Source: Linum tenue (lineage: Eukaryota; Streptophyta; Magnoliopsida; Malpighiales; Linaceae). From it: a DNA stretch of 64,000 nt. Below the pieces are notes generated by a model that made no database searches, was not told the DNA's origin, and was given only the letters and a program-made list of their open reading frames with translations. Location: positions 11,185,475 to 11,249,474 of the forward strand of contig CAMGYJ010000008.1 of assembly GCA_946122785.1 (NCBI GenBank), in the 5' to 3' direction. How positions within the stretch are numbered: the stretch's first letter is position 1; each line of letters starts with the position of its first letter. Positions 44,836 to 55,623 of this stretch are shown one piece after another. A program made the translations under genes and the position numbers.

Positions 44836-46387
44836 TTAAGGAACAACCCATTTGCCGTTTAGCCAGTCCTGATGTGGCCTCAAATCAGCCTGATTGAACG
44901 TTGTCTTCTCATCATACTCTATAAAGTTAACCTCGTAATTGGAGTTGATCAAGACCTTTGCAATCACGCCAACCCACCAGCCCTCGTTGTAGTAAGCATC
45001 TACTGCATCCCACACCTTGAATCCATCCACAACAATGATCTCCGGCGGACAAGGCCTTATGTTGCAAGCACGAATGACTTCTCTGAGAAACTCAGTATCA
45101 TCATCATTCCTCAGGGACAAGTACTCAATAAGGTACTTGTCTTCACCCGAAGGTTCAATAATTGTTGCAGCAAACCAAGCACCTTTCAAACCGTCTTCGT
45201 CAGTTAGCACCTCGACTTGCATTCCTTGAGTGAACTTCATCACTTCCTTGGAAAAGTTTGAGTTTAGCCACATCTGCATGTTTATGAAGCGATTCAACGA
45301 GGTTCAGACATTGTGAAAAAGAACAAATGCCATCTCTGATCACCCAATTCTCTGTTAAAAGGTAATTTGCAATAAATTTACCCCAAAACACTTCACATGG
45401 TAGGCCTAATATTATTGATTGATCAATTATCAATATCTACCCCAATGTTGACGTGAAGAACAAGAGCACATGTAAGAGACATCATCAAACTAATTCAAGC
45501 AAGTTGCAGCAAGTGGATTGGAAGTTGAAGACAAAATTGATAAGGCTATATCAATGCATGAGAACATGATTGGATTTGGTATTAACTCATGCATGTGTTG
45601 TGTTGTATCTTGGAAGAGAAGATGACGATGGAAGAGGGCTCACTTGCATTGAGTATATGGGGTAAATCTATTAGTTTCTTTCTTCTTCAATTGTGTATTA
45701 TATATGTATGCATGGGGTGTGTCATAGTGCAATGGGGAAGAGACATAAAAGAAAGAAAGAAGTCTCTGTATCTCTGTGTTTGTAAGCAACAAGAGCCAAA
45801 AATTCCGCTAATACCCAACATTCTCTACTTTCCTCAACCTAACTAGATCGAGATTCAAAATTCCCTAAAATTGTTATACCAAGCAACGGAGCAGGAAAAG
45901 TCATAAAATCGAATTAGCTCACCTCTTTCTCCCGCTGAACCTGTTCGAATCGCGGCTCCCACTTCCCTTGAACCCACTGAACAGGCAACCTCAAATCTTT
46001 CTCTTCCAACACAATCTGCTCGTCAAAGCCTCTGAGGAACACCGCGAATTTCCCGCCGGAGTGCTCCGCAATAATAGCCCCTTCCCACCAGCCGTCGCTG
46101 TAGAAGGCCTCCACTTCGTCTTCGAACTTGAACTGGACCTTCTTCTCGGGAGGCGGCGGCGGCGGACGCAATTGAACCCAATCGAGGGTTTCTTGCAGCA
46201 GCTTCTCCCCAGATTCGTCCGCGTAGAGCTGGTCGTACTCGACTACGTAACGATTGGTGTTCTTCGCCTCGCGGCGGACGACGGTGCCGGCGTACCAGGA
46301 GCCGCGGAACCCTACATCGCGGGGGCGGATCTCGACCCGGTCGCCCGGATTGAATTGGGCGACCCACGAAGAAGATGGGTTCGACAT
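44836..46387 (-). CDS. Agenet/Tudor-domain protein, two exons
   Basis: Exon 1 is 46387-45923 (ATG at 46387, MSNPSSSW; donor GAG/GTGAGC). Exon 2 is 45273-44836 (acceptor CATGCAG/ATG). The phases agree and the product is 300 residues. It has two tandem pairs of plant Agenet (Tudor-like) modules. Pair 1 shows FNPGDRVEIRPRD, GSWYAGTVV, VEAFYSDGWWEGAI. Pair 2 shows MQVEVLTDEDGLKGAWFAAT, VDAYYNEGWWVGVI. The ends PVQWVQGKWEP and HQDWLNGKWVVP match each other, so the protein is an internal duplication. Agenet proteins read histone marks or link to DNA and RNA in the nucleus. There is no transposase part. It is a host-type gene inside the MULE and open throughout. Confidence 0.85.
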
Positions 46388-46601
46388 CGAGGGTTTCTTG
46401 CAGAATTGCAGGTGAAGAACGGATGGAAGCGGGGTGATTTTTTTTTTTGGTAGAAAAAGCTGGGTGATTTTGAGAAAGGGAATGGGAAAAGACTGTTTGT
46501 TTTTACCCCAAAGAGAAAGGGAATGGAGGGAATGGGAAAAGACTGTTCTGCGGTTTCTCAAAAAAAAAAAACTGTTCAGGGTTCAGGGTTCCGTGTAATC
46601 A

Positions 46602-46604
<3 letters not shown>

Positions 46605-46632
<28 letters not shown>
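46605..46632 (+). repeat. (AG)14 microsatellite
   Basis: Uninterrupted AG dinucleotides about 220 bp upstream of the Agenet start codon, in its presumed promoter or leader. Confidence 0.9.
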
Positions 46633-46636
<4 letters not shown>

Positions 46637-46760
46637 TGGCGGTTCCGTGTTAAAGAAAAGTTGAAGAGCAGTAGGAGTCAGGAAAGCAACTGCAGCGTTT
46701 GTGTAGGTCGGCGTTGGCTTCAATAATAGTAGTACTATTATTTTCTTTTATTAGTAGATT

Positions 46761-47041
46761 GTGTATTATCATGTCACTCCAAAGAAACATGGTCCATTTT
46801 AATGAGCCAAGCCGAACTCATTCTCGGCTCTTTTATGAACGAGCTAATACGATCCGAACACGACACAACTCATTTATTGAGTTTGGGCTCATAATTTCGA
46901 ACAAAATTCTGGCTCGAGCTAGCAAACAACTCATTTCATCCTAATTAGTCATTACTAAGGGGTCGTTTGCTTGGTGGAGTTGGATAACAACAAGAAGTAC
47001 ACTCTAGAGGTAAAAAGGCAAACATGATTTTATTAGGGTTT
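46761..47041 (+). repeat. Inverted-repeat arm, left (flanks the RPA-like gene)
   Basis: Inverse of 50600-50882 with only a few mismatches in about 280 bp (for example ttcgaacaaaa against ttcgatcaaaa). Contains ggggtcgtttgcttgg, a start typical of some plant MITEs. It runs directly into the telomere-like array. Confidence 0.88.
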
Positions 47042-47365
47042 AGGGTTCAGAGTTTAGGGTTTAGAGTTCAGGGTCCAGGGTTCAGAGGTTAGGGTTTAGG
47101 GTTTAGGGTTTAGGGTTCAGGGTCTAGGGTCTAGGGTTTAGGGTTTAGGGTTTAGGGTTCAGGGTTTAGGGTTTAGGGTTTTAGAGTTTAGGGTTTAGGG
47201 TTTAGGGTTCAGGGTCTAGGGTTTAGGGTTTAGGGTTCAGGGTTCAGGGTTTAGGGTCTACGGTTCAGGGTTTAGGGTTTAGGGTGTAGGGTTTCAGGGT
47301 TTAGGGTTCAGGGTTCATGGTTAAGGGTTTAGGGTTTTAGGTTTTTAGGGTCTAGGGTTTATGGT
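47029..47365 (+). repeat. Telomere-like array (TTTAGGG/TTCAGGG)n, left
   Basis: About 45 head-to-tail 6-8 base units, mostly TTTAGGG with many TTCAGGG, TCTAGGG and TTAGAG variants. Plant telomere repeats are TTTAGGG; this is an interstitial, diverged array. Confidence 0.9.
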
Positions 47366-47530
47366 TTTTGCTTGTAAGTATGTCCTTCGCGTAGTACATT
47401 AGTAGGTACGTGAAGGTTTGCCGGTTACTTTTGGCTATCGATGTCAATTGAAAAGTAAACAGAAATTAATAAACCGGAAAATTGACAAGTAGATGGTGTA
47501 TTATCATGTCACTCTAAAGAAATTAGCCAA
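47366..47530 (+). repeat. Second inverted block next to the left telomere-like array
   Basis: 47417-47530 (gccggttacttttggctat, aaataaaccggaaaattg-like text, gtgtattatcatgtcactc) is the inverse of about 50870-50965. On the right side this block lies outside the arm, while on the left it lies inside the telomere-like array, so the two flanks are rearranged copies. Confidence 0.65.
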
Positions 47531-47932
47531 CCTGAAATTTTTGTCATTGGATTGTGTATTTGGATGTATCGTATAGGCAGTCGTATTTGGAGATTGCCTG
47601 TTGGTTTAAACCGAAGATGAAACCTTTGAATAACAGGTATGTACATTTGTGGCCAAAAGCAGCAACCATTGGGCCAGAAGGCCCAAATCAGCCTTACGGC
47701 CTGTCTTTTTTAGGCCGCATTCAATTTACTTAAGCCCTGATCTTGCCTCCCTCGACAACACAGACCTCGTTCCAGATCTTCACTGGCATCGGCGGTAAAA
47801 ACTGCCCCTTTCGACCACGGTGAAAACCCTAGCGCCAAGGTATGTCACTATCTGGTCCTAAGCACGCCACTCAGTAGAAAACATCATATTCCTCTAATAA
47901 AGATTACTACGATCGCAGCGGACCAACGAACT

Positions 47933-49856
47933 ATGGCAGTTTTCCGCCGAGACAACCCAGTCGCCTCGCTGGATTACGAGGACCCCACCGATCCCCAAGG
48001 TTCGATGTTTTGGTTTCTGTAGGTCTAAATTGGTACTGGATTCGATTGATTCGCAAAACCTTACTGGTGACTCCACTTAGTGTGTTTCTTGTCTCTATTG
48101 TAGACCCCATTTGTGCTTCGATGACGTTTCGAGGTTTGCGGTTGGGAACCAACAACCGTACTGTGATAGCTCGGCTTCTAAAGACGTGGACAGAAGTCAT
48201 TGACGGAGAGGTTTGGAAAACGCCAGCATTGCGCATGCTCTGGATGGACAAAAAGGTTTGTTTACGATTTCCCAGCAAAAAAAACACCAGCTGCTTATGC
48301 TTATCTAAACATTCTTTTACACCTGCTAATCCCGCAGAAACGAGTTATTGAAGCTCTGGCATATGAAAAGGACATTGATGACGTGATGGCGAGGATCAAA
48401 GTTGGTCGTCTGTATCGCCTAAGCATTATCGTTACAATCCCCTCGAGTAAGAACAAACGCATTGTCCCAGGAGAACTGCGGCTGCTCATGAACTCTGAGC
48501 AACTGATTGACAACATCGAAGAAGACCAGAACAATCCTAAGTTTCCCCTCGACTCATTCATGAACTCTCATTTCTCAATGGTCCCTGCAAAGTTTGAAAG
48601 TTTCCACTGCCACGCAGGTAAAGCAATGTACATCACTTTCACGACCAACACACACTAAAAATCCCATAACATCTATGCAATTACAGATGTCACAGGCTGC
48701 GTACGGCGAATCACAGTACCAACTGCCCTCCAAGATGGCATGCTTGATTTCCATCTGGTTATTGAAGACTACAGGTATACTAAACTATGTACCTTAGCTC
48801 GTTAAAACTTTCGACAGCGAATAATTTATATTTTGTTTGCATTTGCAAAACAGTGGGAACAAGGCTGTTGTGAAGTACTGTGGCTACGATGTCGCTGGTT
48901 ACCTCCAACAAGCAGCAGATGTAGAGTCGCACCTCCCGCTGATAACCACAGTTACATCGGTAGTCTCCGTGCCCGATGCATGCAACGATGATGGTATATA
49001 TGAGCTGGAATCGACACAAGCCAGTCGTCTGATTATCAGTTCATACAATGAGACCACTGAAAGAGTCATGAACAGGTATTGATTTCCTAACAATCTCTAA
49101 CACAATTTGTTCACTTCAAATATGCTTTCATTGCAACAACTTAGCCTAACATAGACATCTATTTGCAAAACTCAGGTTTCTGCCATGCCGCAAACCGATC
49201 AAGTACATAATCTATGGAACAGCTGAAAGGATGGGATACTTACGCTACCCTCGCCCCCCAAAAAGAACACTTGCTCAGATAAAAGAAGACTTGAGTTCAA
49301 TACCACAAAATCGTGAGGTATATTATGATGCTTTGAAAAATCCCAACATTCAAATATGTTTCACTTGCTATTGCCGTGCACTCTAACCTGGCAAAAACAA
49401 TTTTTATATTTCAGACCCTCTACCGAACCATAATCAAGTTCACTCATGTCCTATGCCAAATAGATGCTTGCAGAACCACTCGGGAAACGCCAAGGTGAGA
49501 TTAAATATTTAAATTGACCGGTTTGCACTTTTGGCAAGGAACGCTTGCATTATTCTCAACAAACCTAACGAGCTTCTATTATGACCAGACTACATTACCA
49601 CATCGAGGCAAGGTGCAAATCTGAATCATCCGCGGCCGATGTTGTACTGAACCACGAGGCAGCTCTGTCAATACTCTGCATGATGCCGGCAAAGTATCTC
49701 AAACTGAACGAAGATGAAATAAAAGACATCATCAAGAAAAACTGCAAAAAGACCTTCGCAGCAGAACTGTACATTGCATGGCCAAACCCAGGTCAGAGCA
49801 CCGTGCCGCACATCAGGGTTGCCACACTTTGGGATCCTTGTGCTTTCGACGATTGA
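47933..49856 (+). CDS. RPA70-like OB-fold ssDNA-binding protein, eight exons
   Basis: Eight exons with GT-AG borders and matching phases: 47933-47999, 48104-48255, 48338-48617, 48687-48774, 48854-49075, 49176-49317, 49415-49494, 49589-49856. They give 432 residues without a stop. The N-terminal RTVIARLLKTW block matches the start of the plant RPA1-like DUF223 OB fold. GRLYRLSIIVTIPSS, DVTGCVRRITVP and FHLVIEDYR follow as in the second OB fold, and YRTIIKFTHVLCQIDAC with HYHIEARC resembles the C-terminal OB fold, whose zinc finger looks incomplete (C-x4-C, no clear last pair). RPA1 binds single-stranded DNA in replication and repair; shortened RPA1 relatives are also carried by plant Helitrons. 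Here no Rep/helicase is near. Inverted repeats and telomere-like arrays flank the gene on both sides. Confidence 0.85.
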
Positions 49857-50159
49857 ACATCAACTTCGACCAGCTACATTTTGAATCAGGAAAACTGCTA
49901 CTGATTGACCGCCTTTTGCTGTTTCTACCTAAGCCCTGACATAATTGACAACACTTTTGGTCTAGCCTTTTGTCATTTAACAACTACCACCTGGCTTAAT
50001 TAGGTAGTTCAGTCAAACTGTGAATCTATTGTGAATGCTTAGGACACATTTTGGGAAATACTTTTGCATATGTACCTATATTCAGTGTTTTTTTTTTTTG
50101 AGGGAAGTACCTATATTCAGTGTTAGACAATATTGATATGCAGATGTCCTTAATGAAAT

Positions 50160-50480
50160 AAGTTGCAAGGGGAATAACTTAAAACCAAAAATGAAATGCT
50201 GCTGATGGGTTTCGAACCCAAGCCAAAAATTAGGCTTCCAAACTGCCATCCGCTGGACTGCAATCAACATTCTTTGTTCAATTGTGTAAGCTTATTAATA
50301 TGAATCATCCTGCAGCGAAGCGCGGGCTTATTCCCAATAGTAATAACTTAAATGCAAAACTGAAATGCTTCTGATGGGTGTCGAACCCAAGACATAAATT
50401 GGCATTGCAAACTTCCATCCGCTGGACTACAATCAAAATTCTTTGTTCAATTGTGTACGCTTATTAATATGAATCACGCA
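50160..50480 (-). repeat. Two tandem copies of a tRNA-like (SINE-type) repeat
   Basis: Direct repeats at about 50170-50310 and 50340-50480, each about 140 bp, both ending ttattaatatgaatca. On the minus strand each reads GCxGTCCAGCGGATGGxAG and then GGGTTCGAAACCCA (copy 1; GGGTTCGACACCCA in copy 2). These resemble pol III box A and box B; the latter forms a T-arm stem and loop. Not a functional tRNA. Confidence 0.55.
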
Positions 50481-50510
50481 AACAATTTGCTTGCCACTTA
50501 ACCAACAAAA

Positions 50511-50610
50511 CCCTGAACCCTGAACCTACCTGAACCCTGAACCCTAAACCCTAAACCCTAGACCCTGAACCTTGAACTCTAAACCCTAAACTCTGAACCC
50601 AAAACCCTAA
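50511..50610 (-). repeat. Telomere-like array (CCCTAAA)n, right
   Basis: About 13 units of CCCTAAA/CCCTGAA type, opposite in orientation to the array at 47029-47365, directly against the right inverted-repeat arm. Confidence 0.88.
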
Positions 50611-50882
50611 TAAAATCATGTTTGCCTTTTTACCTCTAGAGTGAACTTCTTGTTGTTATCCAACTCCACCAAGCAAACGACCCCTTAGTAATGACTAATT
50701 AGGATGAAATGAGTTGTTTGCTAGCTCGAGCCAGAATTTTGATCGAAATTATGAGCCCAAACTCAATAAATGAGTTGTGTCGTGTTCGGATCGTATTAGC
50801 TCGTTCATAAAAGAGCCGAGAATGAGTTCGGCTTGGCTCATTAAAATGGACCATGTTTCTTTGGAGTGACATGATAATACAC
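50600..50882 (-). repeat. Inverted-repeat arm, right
   Basis: Inverse of 46761-47041. The similarity goes on outward to about 50965 against 47417-47530, in a different order from the left side. Confidence 0.88.
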
Positions 50883-50999
50883 CATCAACTTGCCAATTTT
50901 CCGGTTTATTAATTTCTGTTTACTTTTCACTTGACTTCAATAGCCAAAAGTAACCGGCAAACGACCCCTTAGTAATGACTAATTAGCGTGAATCTTAGA

Positions 51000-52083
51000 G
51001 CCATTTTGTAATAGTTTCATTCTCTCCTTTCCCATTTTAATTTCTAATCGTATGAAAAAGGAAAAACAAATTTGAAAAGTGCCAGAGGGAACATTTGGAG
51101 CCTCTTTTTTAATTTTTCCGTAAAATTTCCCTCTCTCAACGATTTTAGTTTTCCACCCTATGAAAAAAATAAAAATATTGCCAACCCAACTTTACCTTTC
51201 TGACTTCCTTCTCTTCATTTCGTTCTTTCACCTTGCTTGTTCGTCAACCCGCCGGAGTGGAACCAAACCCTTCCCACAATCGTCACTTCGTTCCTTCTCC
51301 TTCTCATAATCATATATTGTAATCTCAGCCAAAGGTCGGGTTGTCGATTTTAGTTTTGGGTTCTCTTCCCATCGACGGCGGCGCTGCTGCATGCGAGTCC
51401 TGATGGAGGTATGTTCTAAATTCTCTGTCCTTTCTCTCATTTGTGTTGGTCTATCACTGATTTGGAGTTTTGACAGAATAGCCTTTGTACCAACGCGGAG
51501 TGAAGTTCTCGGGTCCTCAATTGTTCATCGATGAGGATTGTAATCAGATCCAATGAATCAAGCGGTCCATTCAATTTTTTTCGTCTCTGCTCTTGATTTG
51601 ATTGTAGGCTCGATAATTTTTGTTTCTGACCTCAATTAATTTCCATTGGCAAGCTGTTCGGATTGTAATCAAAGCGTTCAGAGTGGTTTGAGACCTGTGG
51701 CTGTGGTTGTTGCTCGGTTTTGCTCTGTGCTCGGTTTTTGACCTCAGGTTCGTTCTTCTGCTTAGTGCTTAGTGTTTAGTTCCAAGCTAGATATTTTTCA
51801 ATACAGAGTGTTTTTCAACTAGAACACAAAAATAATCTGGACCAGCAAAAGTAGAGGCATACATTGTTGATTGGAAAAGAAGTTTAATGAACCTAAAACA
51901 TGAACAACCAGGACCAGAAAGTATGAAAATACCCAACCAAACATCATAACGTCCTCCAATCAAAGAACCTAACTCGTCCATAGAGTATCAAACAAATGGC
52001 CAGATTCGAAATGTGTCTCCGGTTATTAGAATCCATGCCAATCTTTTCAACTAGCCTTCTTGCTGCTCCTCAGGCCTTCCCTT
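51000..52083. other. MULE interior, no gene recognised
   Basis: Pyrimidine-rich leader-like sequence at 51190-51410 ends in a donor-like GGAG/GTATGTTC, but no convincing exon follows. It may be a remnant leader. The last part is the 3' region of the transposase gene. Confidence 0.45.
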
Positions 52084-54964
52084 CTAGTACATGGCTTCTT
52101 CTGCAACATTGAATATATAAAGTTTAGTTCCAACGAAAATAATTGTTTCCCAAAAGTATTCTAGACATGCACAATGAACTTCTAATATTACAGTTGGTGG
52201 ATCAGGGATGTCGGTTGTATCAACATCCTCTTCAGTATCCTCCTCTGATAACTCTGGACAAGTTCTGGCATTATGAGTATCCTTCCCACATTTACTGCAA
52301 TGTTTTGGTTTTCTGCCAATGTGTGGTGCTTGCTGGTCAGCTCCGTTGTTGGCGACGTTTTCACTATTTGGTTCTTCATTAGTTTCAGTATCAGTAGGTT
52401 CTGGTATTGTAGGCCTCACATAATCAGGAGGCTTCTTACAAGTGCTTTTTTTATGACCCAATACGCCACATCTGCTACACATTCGTTGCTCCCCTTTCTT
52501 CCTTTTGTTTTCTTGTCCACCCGAACCTTTGTATTTCACAGGATGTGGATCCAAAAGTTTCTCTTTTGCCTTTGGTCTATTGATATCTGGGATCTCAGTA
52601 TCACCTTCGTTCATCATGTCTAGCGATTCACATATGGATGCAATTCCTGTACGAGCAAGGTTGAAGCTTTCGCTTGATTTTGCCCCTTTTAACCATAACT
52701 GGGAGCTGCTTTGTTGAAGAAGCCCATATCTGAAAACCACATTCAATATTATCCTGTTAAAACGTCACGAAAAAGTGAAAGCTTATGTTCTAAAACGGGT
52801 CAACGCCCTCTGGTACCACCTTAGTATTTAATAAACACATCTGAACTGCTTTCTTAAACACAGTAACACACAATTTCCAGCTTTATACAGTAACTACAAA
52901 CCTGAATGTGAATAGTCTAGCCTCGTCCATATTGTGTGGTTGTTGTAAGCTATCAAGTGTCTTCGGCTTCTTTGACCACCTTAACTTTACCAACCGTTCT
53001 GGAAGTTCCAGCATACCCTCTTCTTTCAGTAGATGAACCATATGAGCGCATGGTATTCCCATATAGTGGTAATAGTTACAACTACACTCCATAGCGAAGG
53101 GCTCAATTGTGTATGTGACCTGAAAAACCTTTTGTTTACCTGACATTGTCACTCTGTAAATGCGTTGGTTTTCCGATATCTCTGAATCCATCCTTACACA
53201 AGCTCCCGACTTTTCAACCTCATCTCTGAATTTGAAAAAGGCTTCTTTTGTGAATAATTTAGACGCACTCTTCTGAAGTGAGACTAATATATTAGACGTT
53301 ATTGTCCGTTCACGATGGATGGACTCAAAATCAGCTTGTTGCTCCATCTCCCTCATATCCCTAGCCCAACGATCAAAATGAATAAAAAACTCAAGTAGAT
53401 TATGATTGTTTTCGATATACTTGGTAAGCTGAGAGTTGATTCCTTCACATCTAGACGTTGTTGACAAGCCTGCAAAGAACTTTGAGCGCAAGTATGTATA
53501 CCCCCATTCAGTTCTTTGGTCAAATAGATGTGAAACCCAATTGTTATGCTGCTGTGAGCACTCCTCGACCATTGTTTTCCACTTCTCTTCAAATACTGAA
53601 GGTTCCCAATCAGCTGACACGAAATGTTTCCATTGTGGCAAGAAGTTAGGATTGTCCCTCACTTTTCTGGCAATAGTTTTGTCTATGTGCCAAGCACATA
53701 AACGATGTGTCGCATCGGGGAATACTTGCTGAATTGCATTGCGCATGGCTTTATCTCCATCTGTAACAACAGTTTTAGGATCTACACCGCCCAACCTTCT
53801 CCTCAAGGCATCTAGAACCCATACATAGTTTTCTTCTTTCTCATTTGCCAAAAATGAACATCCAAATATGCAACTGTTGAAGTGGTGGTTCACACCTAAA
53901 AAATAAACAGGTTATTAAAATTACTTCACTAATAAGACAAGAATTACACTGTACCCATAACGCATGGAAGTGATATTGCATTAAGTTTCAATGAATAAAT
54001 TCTTTATACTTTATAGGAATGAAAATATAAGTTACTATGAACCGAAAATAAAAGAATTAGTACCTGAAAAAATGACTAGAGGCATATTGTAGACGTTCTT
54101 TTTGTAAGTCGCATCGAAAGCCAATAATTCTCCAAAGCATGCATAATCAGCCACTGAAATACTATCTGCCCAGAACAAGTTAACAAGCCTGTCTTCATCG
54201 TCTTTTTTTAGCTCAATTACGAACTGTTCATCCGCACTTAGTTTCGCCTGTAGGTAAGCTAGTGCTGTCGCAGCATCACCATCACTAATCTGTTCCTTCC
54301 GATCTTTGTCCACGTAATTATACGCATCTTTCCTCGTGAACCCCATCTTGCTATAGCCTCCTGCCTCTGCAACCGCTAGTGAAACAATCTGTGATGTTTT
54401 CATTCCTGCTGCTCTCCGGAAATTGATTGCTGCTTTAACTGCATCACTCAACTGTCGATTCCCTTTCATGTAGTGTCGGTATATTTTTGGAACCGTTACG
54501 TGAGAGTGCACGTTATGAAAGGTATCCACAAACCACTTCCCATCTGACTTGTCTAGTCGTACACGAATCCTAGCTTTGCAGTCAAATCTCGTCTCTCCTT
54601 TTGGTTCCCTCTTTCGTTCACCCTTTCGGTCGCGCTTTGTTCCTTGACCAGAACATACAAACCGACGCCATATCATGACCTTGTCTTTATCTCGGCCAAT
54701 ATCTTCTTTCCTGACGTCAAAGCCGGTGACCAGCCCATAGTTCCTCCAAAAATCATAGGCTTCTTCAGTGTTAGCGAATCTTAGCTTCTCGATATCTTCT
54801 TGCTGTAGAAGTAAGAGATCGGCAAGATCATCATCTTCTACCTCTGAACTTTGGTGAACGTTGTGAATAGTTGAACCGTTACTGTTGTTAATATCTTCAT
54901 TGTTTTCCACTTCGACGATTTCATCGTCTTCCATGATCGTCGCGCTTGTGATTGTCCAAGCCAA
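52084..54964 (-). CDS. MULE transposase (MURA/FAR1 type), three exons
   Basis: Exons 54964-54064, 53895-52902 and 52729-52084 join in phase to about 846 residues. FAR1-type WRKY-GCM1 zinc domain at about 60-155 (C104, C129, H153/H155). MULE DDE transposase with D284 (LAFDATYKK), D345 (VVTDGDKA) and E450 (SRCEGINS), and the usual LCAWHI before the last. SWIM zinc finger C-x-C...C-x-H at about 570-584 (CSCNYYHYMGIPCAH). Two zinc knuckles near 715 and 775 (CSRCGVLGHKKSTC, CSKCGKDTHNARTC). All catalytic residues are present and no stop is seen. The last exon might instead splice after PDPPT (52190 region). The start could be the second Met at 54934. It should cut and move this MULE through its long TIRs. 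It is divergent from the Ulp1-like gene. Confidence 0.9.
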
Positions 54965-55623
54965 CTAACCCTAACTAGCCAAAGTAGTACTAAGGAACTA
55001 GCCTCTCCGCTGGCGCTTCACTATGAAAAACCTAACGGATGTTGTATATAAGCTGTGAAATTAAATCCTTGTTTTTAACAGAACAATTTGGGTCCAAACA
55101 TCCATGGGCTGGACTGAATTCGTTTGGCCTATTTAAATAAAACTAGTGGGCCTAAATAACCTCCTTGGTTCGCATAACCAAGCCTGCCGCGGGAAGCCTA
55201 GATCACTCTTAATTTATTGGTTGAAAATGGGCCAAACGTGAATTCATAAACTGGCGGAGCCACAACCAACCAAGGAGGTTAAATTGGCATCGTCTTCTTC
55301 CCTTCTTCCATCTGCTTTCGTGGTCATGTCTTTTCGAACCTTAAAACCCTAAAATGAAGCCCCTAATCGGTTTAATGAGGTGGATAAATATAGAAGTTCA
55401 CACGTAACTAGTTAATTCCTTATTAAGTTCATTTAATGAGGTGGATAAATATAGAAGTTCCCACATATAAAAAAACTCTAATTGATATCTCACGGGTTTT
55501 CCTAATAGACGAGGTTAAACACCCCTCTGGCGCATCTATTAATATGGCCAAACATCTTGCCCAAAACTCATTCAACTAAAAGTAGCGCAGAGGCCCTTTG
55601 GTCAACATTGTGTCTGTAACATT
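54965..55623. promoter_or_regulatory. Shared upstream region of the divergent transposase and Ulp1-like genes
   Basis: 660 bp between two genes pointing apart. The block ttaatgaggtggataaatat followed by agaagttc occurs twice in the same orientation, near 55375 and 55433. It is a candidate regulatory repeat. No TATA box is assigned. Confidence 0.4.

Noticed and set aside
44631..44851. Two minus-strand ORFs rich in Cys, Phe and Trp, like small secreted proteins
   Set aside because: They arise from a C/A-rich low-complexity stretch in the 3' region of the Agenet gene, overlap each other in two frames and have no proper signal or family motif.
47933..49856. RPA-like gene as sign of a Helitron
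   Set aside because: I saw no Rep/helicase and no matching TC...CTRR ends with a 3' hairpin; the flanks are inverted repeats. A decayed Helitron origin of the gene is still possible.
51228..51440. Antisense 70-residue ORF rich in Arg and Glu
   Set aside because: Complement of a pyrimidine-rich leader-like stretch; no domain.
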